Assembly (NCBI RefSeq): GCF_001050235.1
Contig: NZ_DF967972.1
Coordinates: forward strand, 3,748,724-3,812,723
Reading direction: 5' to 3'
Origin: Longilinea arvoryzae
Lineage (GTDB): Bacteria; Chloroflexota; Anaerolineae; Anaerolineales; Anaerolineaceae
DNA: 64,000 nt
Shown here: in pieces, positions 1 through 10,283 of the stretch
How positions within the stretch are numbered: the stretch's first letter is position 1
How the letters are laid out: every line of letters starts with the position of its first letter
Notes under the pieces: model-generated
Databases searched by the model: none
What the model was told of the DNA's origin: nothing
The model's input: only the letters and a program-made list of their open reading frames with translations
Program-made: the position numbers and the translations under genes

Positions 1-222
1 AATCTGGCTGACCCGGCCAACCTGGCCGCCATCGATGATAATCCACGCGCGCTGGGGAAGATGATGCGCGAAATGAGCCATGAAGTCGGTGAAGACATGG
101 GCGGTGAATTCGACGAAGTCGTCTCGCGCCTTGAATCCGGGCAAAGCCCGGATGATATCGAACGGGAATTGCCCGATCTGGGCAGTGATTCCGGCGGCGG
201 CCCGGGGGGCGCCGATCTCTAA
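1..222 (+). CDS. FmdB-like zinc-ribbon protein, C-terminal end (partial)
   Basis: The frame is open from base 1 and stops with TAA at 220-222, giving the last 73 residues of a protein whose start lies outside the window. The visible part is acidic and ends in a Gly/Asp-rich tail; it holds a run of the type DDNPRALGKMMREMSHEVGE followed by a helix with EFDEVVSRLESGQSPDDIE. This is the pattern I know from the C-terminal half of FmdB-family small zinc-ribbon proteins, whose N-terminal CxxC ribbon would be upstream. The gene runs convergently into the next one, overlapping it by 4 bases. Family assignment rests on this tail only, so it is tentative. Confidence 0.55.
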   Translation, partial: NLADPANLAAIDDNPRALGKMMREMSHEVGEDMGGEFDEVVSRLESGQSPDDIERELPDLGSDSGGGPGGADL

Positions 223-1499
223 TTCGAGTTTGGCGTGCTTTTCACCAGACTTTGCAATTTACCGAAGGACGTCAGCCAGGATATCCGGTTGAGAAAATCG
301 GCCAGGGTCGATGATTCGGCGCGCAGTTGGTTCACCGCCGGGCCAACCGGATCGCGACCAAAAGCCCCCACCGGCGCATCGGCGTAAGCCCCGTGGAAGG
401 CAAAATAGGCCTGATTCAAACGCCGGATCTGGTAGCCGTGATCCCAGAAGAAACGCCGCCGCAGTTCCATGTATTGTTCGGCTTCATCGATCTTCCCTTC
501 AGCCAGCAGTTCATCCACCCTGACCCGCGTGGTGTGCATTTCGGCGCGGTAATCAAAAGTCTGAGTCACAGAACTGGATCGCATCCAGGCCGGCGGTGAA
601 ATTTTTTCGACAAAATCCAGTTGTGGAACCTGATCGGGATAATATTCACGCATGACCAGCCGCCCCACCTCGCCGCCGACGATCGAAGCCGTCGTTTCAT
701 TCATCGTACGCAGCTCGGAGGTCGTCGAATAATTCCAACCCAACGGGCGGAAATCCAAAAAATTATGGGTCCATTCGTGGATGATCGTATCGCTCACCCA
801 GGCCAGGTCGGAGGTGGATTGCACCATCGGAGGGTAGGTGCCCATCCCGCCAATTTCGGTGACCAGCGCTGAAACACCGAGGTTCTGTTCCACACGTTTT
901 TCGAGCTCCGTGATCTGTTCCAGCGTCAAATCCGGCAGCAGTGAAATGAGGGCATCCTGATGGATGGTGTTGCGGGGCGAAATAATCAGGGCCAAAGGCA
1001 GGGGAGAAACGTGATACAGCAGCGGTGGCAGGGTTTGGCCGCCAAGCGTCAATCCCATTTCGGCCAACGCCTGACTGGCTTCTTCCTGGAGGATCGATTC
1101 GCAGATGGGTTCGAGTTTCCGGCGGCGAGCCTGCAGCTCGGTTTGTTGGATGACCAGATCGTGGGCAGTCTTTTTCGGGTCCGTTACTGTGGGATCGGCG
1201 TAGATCTTTTCGATTTGACTTTGGGTATCGTCCAGCTCGGAGATTAACGACATGCAATCCTGCACCGTGCGGGATTGATCGGCGACCGAAAGGTAACGCT
1301 GCGCGCCGAGCGCGCTCTGTTCGAGTTTTAGGAAAATCGCGTTCCATTCCCAACTTGTATAATCGAACTCGATGCCGCGCGTGAAACTGCGCACACGTTC
1401 GGTAAAATCCGCCGGCATATACACGCTGTTGGCCAACGTCAGGATGCACAGCACGCCTGCCAGAAGGACCGAATCGAAGTAACGCAGGAAGATTTTCAT
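219..1499 (-). CDS. Membrane-anchored HExxH metalloprotease-like protein of unknown function
   Basis: 426 residues. An N-terminal hydrophobic segment (about residues 8-27) looks like a signal anchor, so the bulk should lie outside the membrane. Near residue 240 the motif HEWTH fits the zinc-binding HExxH pattern, and about 30 residues later NETTASIVGGEVG supplies a Glu that could be the third ligand, as in gluzincins. The first half is rich in helices and charged residues (about residues 70-140). I do not recognise a named family. The start is the ATG at 1499; a TATAAT lies 9 bases upstream and there is no Shine-Dalgarno, so the transcript may be leaderless. It is convergent with the FmdB-like gene. 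Confidence 0.6.
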   Translation of the reverse strand: MKIFLRYFDSVLLAGVLCILTLANSVYMPADFTERVRSFTRGIEFDYTSWEWNAIFLKLEQSALGAQRYLSVADQSRTVQDCMSLISELDDTQSQIEKIYADPTVTDPKKTAHDLVIQQTELQARRRKLEPICESILQEEASQALAEMGLTLGGQTLPPLLYHVSPLPLALIISPRNTIHQDALISLLPDLTLEQITELEKRVEQNLGVSALVTEIGGMGTYPPMVQSTSDLAWVSDTIIHEWTHNFLDFRPLGWNYSTTSELRTMNETTASIVGGEVGRLVMREYYPDQVPQLDFVEKISPPAWMRSSSVTQTFDYRAEMHTTRVRVDELLAEGKIDEAEQYMELRRRFFWDHGYQIRRLNQAYFAFHGAYADAPVGAFGRDPVGPAVNQLRAESSTLADFLNRISWLTSFGKLQSLVKSTPNSN

Positions 1500-1508
1500 G
1501 CGAAGGTG

Positions 1509-1514
1509 ATTATA
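1509..1514 (-). promoter_or_regulatory. -10 box directly before the HExxH gene
   Basis: Read on the minus strand this is TATAAT, ending 9 bases before the ATG at 1499. Transcription starting 6-9 bases downstream would begin at or next to the start codon. No good -35 hexamer is visible at the usual distance. Confidence 0.4.
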
Positions 1515-1600
1515 CCTTATGCCTCTTTACCGGTAACCCGCACGGAAATGATATGATAGGGTTATCCAGGCTGTCCTTTTTGATGACTTTTTCAACAGGA

Positions 1601-1626
1601 TGTAACTTTTTCGCCGCGGCTTCGTG
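1601..1626 (+). promoter_or_regulatory. ECF-type promoter, probable autoregulation of the sigma-factor operon
   Basis: TGTAAC at 1601-1606 is followed after 16 bases by CGTG at 1623-1626. This AAC / 16-base spacer / CGT layout is the classic form of promoters read by ECF sigma factors. The predicted start of transcription falls near 1633, just before the ATG of the sigma gene at 1641. The recognition sequence of this particular sigma factor is not known to me; autoregulation is inferred from layout. Confidence 0.45.
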
Positions 1627-1640
1627 TAACAGGTAGACCT

Positions 1641-2198
1641 ATGTCGTTAAGCCTCGCCGCCGAACAGGAACTGATCCACCGGGCCCAGTGGGGAGATGAT
1701 TTGGCTTTCGAGGAATTGATCGAGGCCAATTCCCCACGCCTTTTTCGTACCATCCGGCGGCTGTGCCAGGATGACGGCGAAGCCGAAGCGGTGCTGCAGG
1801 AGACTTTTTGGCGGGTCTGGCGCAATTTGGCTCATTATCATGACGACCGGCCGCTTTTTCCATATCTGGTGACCATCGCGGTCAACCAGTTGCGCGATTC
1901 GTGGCGGACGCAACGCTGGCTGGACGACACCGGGCTGGATGAGTCCGCCGACCAGATTGCACAGGATGCGCCATCACCTGAGGGCCAATTGCTGGCGTTG
2001 CAGGACCGCGAACAGCTCGCCCGTGCGCTGCAGCAACTGACACCGGCCTATCGCGCAGTGATTGTGCTGCGTTACCAGGCGGATATGAGCTATGAAGAAA
2101 TCGCCAGCGCGCTGAAATTGCCCGTCAACACCGTGCGCGTTCACCTGCACCGGGCGAAAACGCTGCTGCGCCAATCGATGGAGAATGAGAATGGATGA
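1641..2198 (+). CDS. ECF-family RNA polymerase sigma factor
   Basis: 185 residues, typical length for an ECF sigma factor. Region 2 spans about residues 25-95 (core binding and -10 recognition, with LQETFWRVWRNL) and region 4 about 125-180 (-35 recognition helix-turn-helix with YEEIASALKLPVNTVRVHLH). Region 3 is absent, as expected. It heads a chain of six genes that overlap or nearly touch: anti-sigma candidate, membrane protein and a MacAB-type exporter, which suggests that an envelope signal releases the factor to turn on the exporter. An ECF-like promoter motif sits just upstream, consistent with self-activation. Confidence 0.92.
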   Translation: MSLSLAAEQELIHRAQWGDDLAFEELIEANSPRLFRTIRRLCQDDGEAEAVLQETFWRVWRNLAHYHDDRPLFPYLVTIAVNQLRDSWRTQRWLDDTGLDESADQIAQDAPSPEGQLLALQDREQLARALQQLTPAYRAVIVLRYQADMSYEEIASALKLPVNTVRVHLHRAKTLLRQSMENENG

Positions 2199-2598
2199 TC
2201 TCGACCGTCTGCTCAAATCCCTGCCGCAGACCGATCTGCCGGGCGGGCTGGCCGGTCGCGCGTGCGCCAATTTCAAGCGCCGCCGCCAGCATCAGCAACG
2301 CCTGCACGTCGCTGCCAGCCTGACGCTGCTTGTTGTGGGCCTCTGGCTGGGCGGGCCGGCGCTGCTTACCCTGAGTGCCCAGATTCAATCCGGCGCTTCC
2401 GGTCCGGGGTTCTTGAACGTGCTGTATGCGAGTCTGTTCGATGCCGGCACGGCGCTGGCAGCCTACACCCACGGCAGCAGCAGCGTTCAGGCGGCGCTCA
2501 ACAACTCCCTTGGGCTGACCGCCTGGGTCGGAATACTGGCGTTGGCCGCCGGTGCACTGCTGGGCATCAGTGGGATGGTATCGCGTTCTTTGAGGTGA
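2191..2598 (+). CDS. Membrane anti-sigma factor candidate
   Basis: About 135 residues. The N-terminal 35 residues are charged and cytosolic-looking (DLDRLLKSLPQTDLP, then RRRQHQQR), followed by a membrane helix at about residues 40-60 and a second one near the C terminus (about 110-131). The gene overlaps the sigma gene by 8 bases. The ATG at 2191 has a GGAG 7 bases upstream, better spaced than the ATG at 2185. No HxxxCxxC zinc anti-sigma motif is present. The role is inferred from position and topology, not from a recognised domain. Confidence 0.6.
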   Translation: MDDLDRLLKSLPQTDLPGGLAGRACANFKRRRQHQQRLHVAASLTLLVVGLWLGGPALLTLSAQIQSGASGPGFLNVLYASLFDAGTALAAYTHGSSSVQAALNNSLGLTAWVGILALAAGALLGISGMVSRSLR

Positions 2599-2600
2599 TG

Positions 2601-3275
2601 ATGAAACAAAAACGATGGCTTGCCTTCTTATGGTTCGCGGCGGACCTGGCCATTCTGGCTGCCTCGGCGCTGTTCAAATGGCAGCGCTGGGTGGAGCTTC
2701 CGCAAGGTTCGTACCTGCCAACCCTCATGCGCGAGCACTGGGCCGGCACACCCGTTCTGGTGACCAATCTGGCGGGCATGCTCAGCTTTTTCCTGACCAG
2801 CCTGGTGATCTATTTTCTCTTGCCGCGCACGCTGCGTTCCATCGGCGGCGCACCCGCCAGACGCGGGGGTGTGATCCGGGCGGCTTTATTGGGATTGTTC
2901 ACCGGCTTGCTGGTGTTCTTCATTGTTCTCAGTTCCGCCGTGGGCAGCGGCACCTTCCCCTTTGCCATGGTCGTTCTCGCGCTGGTCTTACTCGCCAGTG
3001 TGGTCGGTATGGTGGCGCTCGAGCTGCGCATTGGCGCCTGGCTGGCCGCTCTGGCCGGCTGGCCGGAGAGCTCGCCGGCGATTCATCTTCTGATGGCCGT
3101 CCTCGTGCTGTATCCGTTCACCATCCTGCCAGCCATCGGGGGCCTGTTCATGGTGATCTATGTGCTTTTCGGCCTGGGTACCGTGGTGCTGGCCCGGGTG
3201 AATGTACTCTATCCCTGGAATCACGAATTACCGCATTCGAATGAAAAACAGTTGGAAAAGGAATTAACGGAATGA
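2601..3275 (+). CDS. Polytopic membrane protein of unknown function
   Basis: About 224 residues with five or six hydrophobic segments spread over the length and a charged C-terminal tail ([13 protein letters not shown]). There are two adjacent ATGs at 2598 and 2601; the first overlaps the stop codon of the anti-sigma candidate, the second has better spacing from GAGG at 2592-2595. The gene overlaps the next by 4 bases, so it belongs to the exporter operon. I do not recognise the family; it might be an accessory or sensory membrane subunit. Confidence 0.6.
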   Translation: MKQKRWLAFLWFAADLAILAASALFKWQRWVELPQGSYLPTLMREHWAGTPVLVTNLAGMLSFFLTSLVIYFLLPRTLRSIGGAPARRGGVIRAALLGLFTGLLVFFIVLSSAVGSGTFPFAMVVLALVLLASVVGMVALELRIGAWLAALAGWPESSPAIHLLMAVLVLYPFTILPAIGGLFMVIYVLFGLGTVVLARVNVLYPWNHELPHSNEKQLEKELTE

Positions 3276-4684
3276 AACGCAAAACCGTCATTACCCTCGT
3301 CATTATCGCGGTTGTGCTGGTCGGGGCTCTTCTCTTCTACCGTAGCTATCGCAATGCCCAGGCAGCCGCTTCGCAAAATTACCAGACGGCAGTCGTCGAA
3401 CGCGGCAGCCTGACCGCCATCGTCGGCGCCACCGGCACCGTGCGCGCCAATCAGAGTGCCGTGCTGGCCTGGCAAACCAGCGGGCAGGTCGAATCCATCA
3501 AGGTCAAACTGGATGAGAAGGTCAAGCAGGGTCAGGTGCTGGTATCCCTGTCCAAGGGCTCGCTGCCGCAAAATGTCATCCTGGCCGAAGCGGATCTGGT
3601 CACGGCGCAGCGCAACCTTGAAGATCTGAAAAATTCCAACGTGGCCGCCTCGCAGGCTGAAATGGCATTATTGAACGCGAAGACCGCGCTCGAAGATGCT
3701 CAGAAAAATCGAACCAGCAAACAATATGGGCGGGCCTCTTCCGACACCATCGAAGCCGCGCGCGCCAGTTATTACCTGGCGGAAGATAAGGTGAAAAAAG
3801 CGCAGGATTTCTACAACCTGTTCTCCAGCAAGCCCGATAACGATCTCGGCCGCGCCAACGCGCTCACACTGCTGGCCGGCGCCAAACGCGATCGCGACCA
3901 CGCGCTGGCCAACCTGAACTGGCTGGTCGGGCTGCCGGATACCGAGGAAGTGACCAAAGCCGATGCGCAGGTCAAATTGGCCGAAGCTCAGGTGGCAGAC
4001 GCTCAACGCGCCTACGACCGCTATAAGGACGGCGCTGATCCAGACGAAGTCCGGGCAGCCGAAGCGCATGTGGCAGCCCTCCAGGCGACCATCGACCTGG
4101 CGCGCCTGGAAGCTCCATTTGCCGGAACGATCACCGAATTGAACTCCATGGTTGGCGATGAGGTCAGCATGGGCAGCATGGCCGTGCGCATCGATGATCT
4201 CAGCCATCTGCTCGTCGACGTTCAGGTCCCTGAAATCGACATCAACAGCATCCAGGTCGGCCAGGAAGCCCGCCTGACGTTCGATGGCATCCCCAACCAG
4301 GAATACACCGGCAAAGTGACCCAGGTGGGCCGGGTGGGCACCGATGTGGCCGGCGCGGTGAATTTTAATGTCACCATCGAGCTTACCAATGCCGATGAGG
4401 CGGTTCGACCTGGCATGACCGCGGCCGTCAACGTCATTGTGAAACAACTCAATGATGTCATCACGGTCCCCAACCGCGCCGTGCGCCTTTTGAACGGCGA
4501 GCGCGTCGTCTATAAACTTGTCAACGGCAAGCCGCAGGCGGTCAAAATCACACTGGGCGCCACCGCCGACACCAACAGCGAAATTGCCTCCGGAGATATC
4601 AAGGAAGGCGATACAGTCATTCTCAACCCACCCAGTTCGTTCCTGAACAACATGTCTGGTGGTGGTTTTATGAGGGGACAATGA
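3272..4684 (+). CDS. HlyD/MacA-type periplasmic adaptor of an ABC exporter
   Basis: 470 residues. One N-terminal membrane anchor (residues 5-24), then a barrel-sandwich half motif (about 45-95, [19 protein letters not shown]), a long alpha-helical hairpin rich in Ala/Lys/Glu (about 105-275), the second lipoyl half (about 285-310, [18 protein letters not shown]) and beta-barrel and membrane-proximal domains to the end ([11 protein letters not shown]). This is the order of MacA-like membrane fusion proteins. It overlaps the genes on both sides by 4 bases and precedes the ATPase and permease, so it is the extracytoplasmic part of the same exporter. Confidence 0.88.
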   Translation: MKRKTVITLVIIAVVLVGALLFYRSYRNAQAAASQNYQTAVVERGSLTAIVGATGTVRANQSAVLAWQTSGQVESIKVKLDEKVKQGQVLVSLSKGSLPQNVILAEADLVTAQRNLEDLKNSNVAASQAEMALLNAKTALEDAQKNRTSKQYGRASSDTIEAARASYYLAEDKVKKAQDFYNLFSSKPDNDLGRANALTLLAGAKRDRDHALANLNWLVGLPDTEEVTKADAQVKLAEAQVADAQRAYDRYKDGADPDEVRAAEAHVAALQATIDLARLEAPFAGTITELNSMVGDEVSMGSMAVRIDDLSHLLVDVQVPEIDINSIQVGQEARLTFDGIPNQEYTGKVTQVGRVGTDVAGAVNFNVTIELTNADEAVRPGMTAAVNVIVKQLNDVITVPNRAVRLLNGERVVYKLVNGKPQAVKITLGATADTNSEIASGDIKEGDTVILNPPSSFLNNMSGGGFMRGQ

Positions 4685-5372
4685 GCGACAACGAGGTCGT
4701 CATTCGCGCGATCAACCTTACCAAGACCTACCGCATGGGCGAAATGGAGGTGAACGCGTTGAACGGCGCCTCCCTGGAAATTCGCCGCGGTGAGGTGGTC
4801 GCCATCACCGGGCCATCCGGTTCGGGCAAATCGACCATGATGAACTGTCTCGGCTGCCTGGACCGGCCAACCAGCGGCGAATATTATCTGGATGGCGAGC
4901 TGGTTTCCAGCCTGAATGATGATCAGCTGGCGACCGTGCGCAACCGGAAAATCGGTTTTGTTTTCCAGAGCTTCAATCTTCTATCGCGAACGACCGCACT
5001 GGCCAACGTCGAACTGCCGCTGCGCTACGGAGGCGTTACCCAGGGCCGCACCGATCGCGCCCGGCAGGCGCTGGTGGCAGTCGGCCTGGCCAATCGCATT
5101 CATCACCGGCCGACCGAGCTTTCGGGTGGGCAGCAGCAGCGCGTCGCCATTGCGCGCGCCCTGGTGAACGATCCGGCCATGCTGCTGGCGGACGAACCCA
5201 CCGGCAATCTGGATTCGCACTCCGGCAAAGAAATCATGGAATTGATCCTGACCCTCAACAAAGAGCGTGGCACGACGGTGGTGATCGTCACACACGATCC
5301 CGCCATCGCCGCCCAGACCCAACGCACCATCCGCATCAAGGACGGCAAAGTGCTCGAACCGGAGGCGGCGTC

Positions 5373-5376
<4 letters not shown>
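4681..5376 (+). CDS. MacB/LolD-type ABC exporter ATP-binding protein
   Basis: 231 residues, a single nucleotide-binding domain. Walker [10 protein letters not shown] (about residues 42-50), Q-loop in FVFQSFNLL, signature [15 protein letters not shown] (about 145-159) and Walker [12 protein letters not shown] (about 165-175) followed by the switch histidine in VIVTHD are all intact. The LolD/MacB class is indicated by the short length and by the downstream MacB-type permease. It energises the exporter encoded by its neighbours. Overlaps of 4 bases join it to the adaptor and the permease. Confidence 0.93.
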
Positions 5377-6602
<1,226 letters not shown>

Positions 6603-6721
6603 TGTCCGCCGGTTTCTTCCGGAGTTGAATTGTCAGGCAAATACCTTACACACGGCATGGAATAAACTCACTTGAAAATGTGACCTCTTCTATGGCACAA
6701 TAGAAATAATCGGAGGACTCG

Positions 6722-7234
6722 ATGAGGCTTTCGGTGGGCGCAGATGAACGCAAACCCGTTGTCGATGCGGTGCTGAAACTGCTCAAACGCGATGGACACC
6801 GCGTGATCTTCTACGGCCCAACCGGACGATCCAGCGTTCCCTGGCCGGAAGTGGCCGCCTGCGTGGCGCATGATGTGGCCGGCGGGGCAGCCGATGAGGG
6901 CATCCTTTTTTGTTGGACTGGGACCGGCGTCAGCATGGCCGCCAACAAGGTACCCGGCATCCGGGCCGCCCTGTGCGGAGACGCGGAAACCGCGCGCGGG
7001 GCACGCCAATGGAACGACGCCAATCTGCTGTGTCTTTCGCTGCGCACCACCACCGAAGCCCTGGCGCAGGAGATCATCGAAGCCTGGTTTACGACCCAAT
7101 ACCGGCCAACCCCCGAGGATGAAGCCTGTCTGGCCGTGCTGCGCCGGCTGGAATACGAAGCCAGTCACCCCGAAGAAGTACCCGAACACCGCTGTGAGGG
7201 GGAAGGTACCCCACAAGAAACCCAAACCAAGTGA
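6722..7234 (+). CDS. RpiB/LacA/LacB-type sugar-phosphate isomerase
   Basis: 170 residues, slightly longer than typical RpiB. The core GILFCWTGTGVSMAANKVPG (about residues 59-78) lines up with the catalytic Cys loop and the phosphate-binding loop of ribose-5-phosphate isomerase B, and NDANLLCLSLR (about 98-108) corresponds to the conserved NDxNVLxxGxR. The reaction would be aldose-ketose isomerisation, most likely ribose 5-phosphate to ribulose 5-phosphate. The Trp after the Cys and the Glu-rich tail are unusual. The gene has a GGAGG-like site before ATG 6722 and lies 20 bases before the dehydrogenase gene, so they may be co-transcribed. Confidence 0.8.
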   Translation: MRLSVGADERKPVVDAVLKLLKRDGHRVIFYGPTGRSSVPWPEVAACVAHDVAGGAADEGILFCWTGTGVSMAANKVPGIRAALCGDAETARGARQWNDANLLCLSLRTTTEALAQEIIEAWFTTQYRPTPEDEACLAVLRRLEYEASHPEEVPEHRCEGEGTPQETQTK

Positions 7235-7254
7235 AACGATAAGGAGACATTGGT

Positions 7255-8196
7255 ATGAGTGCATGGAAAGTCCTGTTGACGGATGGACTCGAAGAAAATG
7301 GGATCGCCATTTTACGCGCCTCGGCCGAAGTTGCCGATAAGAAGGGCATTTCGGCAGACGACCTCCTTCAAATCGTGGGCGATTACGATGCCCTGATCGT
7401 ACGCGGTCGCACCAAGGTCACCCCGGCGGTGTTCGCTGCCGCCAAGAATCTCAAGGTGGTCGGTCGCGCCGGCGTTGGTGTGGACAACATCGATTTGAAA
7501 GCCGCCAAAGAAGCCAAAGTCACCGTGGTCAATTCGCCGTTGGCTACCACTGTCTCCGTCGCCGAATTGACGATGGGCCTCATGCTGTCGGTGGTGCGTG
7601 ATATCCCGCGCGCCGACGCCACCATGAAGGAAGGCAAATGGCTGAAGAAAGAATTCGAAGGCAGTGAGCTCTACAAGAAGACCCTGGGTGTGATCGGTTT
7701 CGGCCGCATCGGCGTGGCCGTAGCGAACCGCGCCAAAGCCTTCGAAATGGACGTCCTGGGTTACGACCCGTTGATCCCGGCGGACGAAATTCAGAAGCGC
7801 GGCGGAACGCCGGCGACCTTCGATGAACTGCTCGCCAAATCCGACATCATCACCATGCACATTCCGCTGACTCCCGATAGCCGCGGAATGCTCAACGCAG
7901 ACGCCTTCGCCAAGATGAAAGACGGCGTGCGCATTGTCTGCGCTGCGCGCGGCGGTGTGATCGACGAGGATGCCCTGCTGCATGCGCTCGAAACCGGCAA
8001 GGTTGCCGCGGCCGGCCTGGATGTTTTCACGGCTGAACCGCCCGGCCTGACCGCCCTGGTCAGCCACCCGCACGTCGTCTGCACGCCGCACGTCGGCGCG
8101 CAAACCATGGAAGCCCAGGGTCGGGCTGCCCATGACATCGCCACCGAAGTCGTGGCTGCACTCAAGGGCGAAACCTTGCGCTGGAAAGTAGCCTGA
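7255..8196 (+). CDS. D-2-hydroxyacid dehydrogenase, 3-phosphoglycerate dehydrogenase-like
   Basis: 313 residues. The substrate half carries GRAGVGVDNIDL, the Rossmann half the NAD-binding GFGRIGVAVA (about residues 147-156), then the catalytic Arg in CAARGGVIDEDAL, a Glu in DVFTAEPP and the catalytic His in TPHVGAQTMEAQ. This is the SerA short form without the C-terminal regulatory ACT or ASB domains. Oxidation of 3-phosphoglycerate for serine synthesis is the likeliest role; other 2-hydroxyacids cannot be excluded. RBS AAGGAG precedes ATG 7255, and an intrinsic terminator follows at 8225. Confidence 0.85.
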   Translation: MSAWKVLLTDGLEENGIAILRASAEVADKKGISADDLLQIVGDYDALIVRGRTKVTPAVFAAAKNLKVVGRAGVGVDNIDLKAAKEAKVTVVNSPLATTVSVAELTMGLMLSVVRDIPRADATMKEGKWLKKEFEGSELYKKTLGVIGFGRIGVAVANRAKAFEMDVLGYDPLIPADEIQKRGGTPATFDELLAKSDIITMHIPLTPDSRGMLNADAFAKMKDGVRIVCAARGGVIDEDALLHALETGKVAAAGLDVFTAEPPGLTALVSHPHVVCTPHVGAQTMEAQGRAAHDIATEVVAALKGETLRWKVA

Positions 8197-8224
8197 GTCA
8201 CCAAGTTCTCGATCTGAAAGAAGG

Positions 8225-8252
8225 CGGGCGGCAAATGCCGCCCGTTTTTTTT
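8225..8252 (+). terminator. Intrinsic terminator after the dehydrogenase gene
   Basis: CGGGCGGC (8225-8232) and GCCGCCCG (8237-8244) form an 8-bp stem with an AAAT loop, followed by eight T residues. Confidence 0.92.
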
Positions 8253-8395
8253 ACCTTATAATTGTGCTATCTCCCCGGCCGGCCTAAAAATTTGCATACC
8301 GGGATCGATTTGGAATAAAATAGCTCTTATCCTTGCCAAAACAAATTTCTGGCAAGGCATCGTCAGGTTCATTTTTTCTAAAAGGACTGCTCTCG

Positions 8396-9898
8396 ATGCA
8401 ACCTCAACTCGATCAATTGAAAAAAATCCTCAACGAAGTCGCCGACCTGTCCGCCGCCACCAGCGTTTTGAGCTGGGACCAGCAGACCTACATGCCGGAA
8501 GGCGGATCGGAAGACCGTGGCGACGCGCTGGCGACGCTTTCGGGTCTGGCACATACGCGCTTCACCTCGGAAGAAGTCGGCAAATTGCTCGACGACCTTT
8601 CTACCGGTATCGACCAACTCAATCCCGATTCAGACGAAGCCCGCCTCATCAAGGTGACCCGCCATAATTACGAGAAGAATACCCGCGTCCCCAGTGAGAA
8701 GGTGGCCGAGTTCGCACGCGTCACGACGGTGGCCCAGAGCGTGTGGGCCCGCGCCCGCGCTGAGAACAATTATGCCCTCTTCATGCCCCATCTGAAGAAA
8801 ATCATCGAACTGCGCCAGGAATACGCCGGGCTGTTTACACCGTATGATCATATCTACGACCCTCTCCTGGACGATTACGAGCCCGGTTTGAAGACGGCGG
8901 ATGTTCAGGCCATCTTCAACGTGCTGCGCCCGCAGCAGGTGGCCCTTTTGCAAGCCATTCATGAGCGCCCCCAGGTCAATGACAACTTCCTGCGCCAGAA
9001 ATTCGACGAGGAAAAACAATGGCATTTCGGCGTGGATGTCATCACCCGCTTTGGCTACGACTGGAAACGCGGCCGCCAGGATCGATCGGCGCATCCTTTT
9101 ACCATTGCCTTTGGCACCGGCGACGTCCGCATCACCACCCGGTTCGAGCCGGAATACGGCGGTTCGGCGCTCTTCAGCACCATGCATGAGTGCGGGCACG
9201 CCTTGTACGAACAGGGCGTCAACCCGGCCTACCGGCGCACCCCCCTCAGCGGAGGCGCATCGATGGCCATTCACGAGTCCCAATCCCGCCTGTGGGAAAA
9301 TCTGGTTGGACGTTCGCTGCCTTTCTGGAAATATTTCTACCCGAAATTTCAGCGGACTTTTCCCGAAATCCTCGGCAACGTCGATTTGATGACCTTCTAC
9401 AAAGGCATCAACAAAGTGGAGCCTTCGTTCATTCGCACCGAGTCCGACGAAGCCACCTATAACCTGCACATCATGCTGCGCCTGGAGCTGGAAATTGCGC
9501 TCATCGAAGGCAGTCTGGATGTCAAAGACCTGCCCGAAGCCTGGAATGAACGCATGCATGAGTATCTGGGCATCACCCCGCCCAACAACAAAGTCGGGGT
9601 TTTGCAGGACGTCCACTGGGCCGGCGGAATGTTCGGTTATTTCCCCACCTACGCTCTGGGGAACCTGGTTTCGGTCCAGTTGTGGGAATGCATCCAGCGC
9701 GATCTTCCCAATCTGGATGATCAGCTCGCCCGCGGCGAATTCAGCCAACTCCTGGCCTGGCTGCGCAAGAACGTCCACGTTTACGGTTCCAAGTACGAAC
9801 CCCAGGAACTGGTGCAGAAAATAACCGGGTCCAGGATCAATCCGCAGCCTTACATCCGCTATCTCCAGACCAAGTATGGAGAGATTTACCAGCTCTGA
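8396..9898 (+). CDS. Thermostable carboxypeptidase, M32 family
   Basis: 500 residues, the usual M32 length. The zinc site HECGH in TMHECGHALYEQG (about residues 263-275) and the following Glu in AIHESQSRLWEN (about 292-303) match the M32 family, as do the DHIYDPLLDDYEPG and FRTxSDE-like (IRTESDEATYNLH) blocks. It would remove C-terminal residues from peptides in the cytoplasm. The ATG at 8396 is preferred because AAAGGA lies 9 bases upstream; a TTG at 8333 would add 21 residues without family similarity. It is 13 bases from the receiver gene. Confidence 0.93.
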   Translation: MQPQLDQLKKILNEVADLSAATSVLSWDQQTYMPEGGSEDRGDALATLSGLAHTRFTSEEVGKLLDDLSTGIDQLNPDSDEARLIKVTRHNYEKNTRVPSEKVAEFARVTTVAQSVWARARAENNYALFMPHLKKIIELRQEYAGLFTPYDHIYDPLLDDYEPGLKTADVQAIFNVLRPQQVALLQAIHERPQVNDNFLRQKFDEEKQWHFGVDVITRFGYDWKRGRQDRSAHPFTIAFGTGDVRITTRFEPEYGGSALFSTMHECGHALYEQGVNPAYRRTPLSGGASMAIHESQSRLWENLVGRSLPFWKYFYPKFQRTFPEILGNVDLMTFYKGINKVEPSFIRTESDEATYNLHIMLRLELEIALIEGSLDVKDLPEAWNERMHEYLGITPPNNKVGVLQDVHWAGGMFGYFPTYALGNLVSVQLWECIQRDLPNLDDQLARGEFSQLLAWLRKNVHVYGSKYEPQELVQKITGSRINPQPYIRYLQTKYGEIYQL

Positions 9899-9911
9899 TC
9901 CAAGGTGAAGT

Positions 9912-10283
9912 ATGACCCTGGTCCTCTATGTCGATGATGACGCGATGTCGCTGAAATTGTTGGAGAAAACCTCGCTGTTGCTGGGCTACGAGGTGTTGAT
10001 CTGTCCATCTCCCAAGCGGTCCATCGCGCTGGCATGTGAAAAGCAACCGAATGTCATCGTCGTAGACATGAATATGCATGAAATGGATGGGGTAACTCTG
10101 ATCCGCGCGCTGCGGAATCAGGCCGACACCCGGCATATACCGGTACTGGTATTGTCGGCCACGGAAACGGCCGTGGGACAACCCTCCTCCATGGCCGCCG
10201 GTGCAAATGGTTATCTTTCCAAACCGGTCGACTTCGATGAGCTCAGCCAGGCCATCGACCGCGTGCTGGCGATGCAAAAATGA
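9912..10283 (+). CDS. Stand-alone CheY-like response regulator receiver
   Basis: 123 residues, a single receiver domain. Acidic pocket VDDD (residues 7-10), phospho-acceptor Asp in VIVVDMNMHEMDG (about 51), conserved Thr/Ser region in VLVLSATE and the Lys in YLSKPVD (about 102). No output domain is fused, so it must act by protein contact. It overlaps the next gene by 4 bases, an odd pairing with a flavin oxidoreductase; no histidine kinase lies nearby. Confidence 0.92.
   Translation: MTLVLYVDDDAMSLKLLEKTSLLLGYEVLICPSPKRSIALACEKQPNVIVVDMNMHEMDGVTLIRALRNQADTRHIPVLVLSATETAVGQPSSMAAGANGYLSKPVDFDELSQAIDRVLAMQK

Noticed and set aside
3668-4681. A 337-codon open frame antisense to the HlyD-type adaptor gene
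   Set aside because: Composition is typical of a shadow frame and the sense gene is in a tight operon.
8630-9778. A 382-codon open frame antisense to the M32 carboxypeptidase gene
   Set aside because: The plus strand carries the HECGH zinc site and full family length; the antisense frame is a GC-driven shadow.
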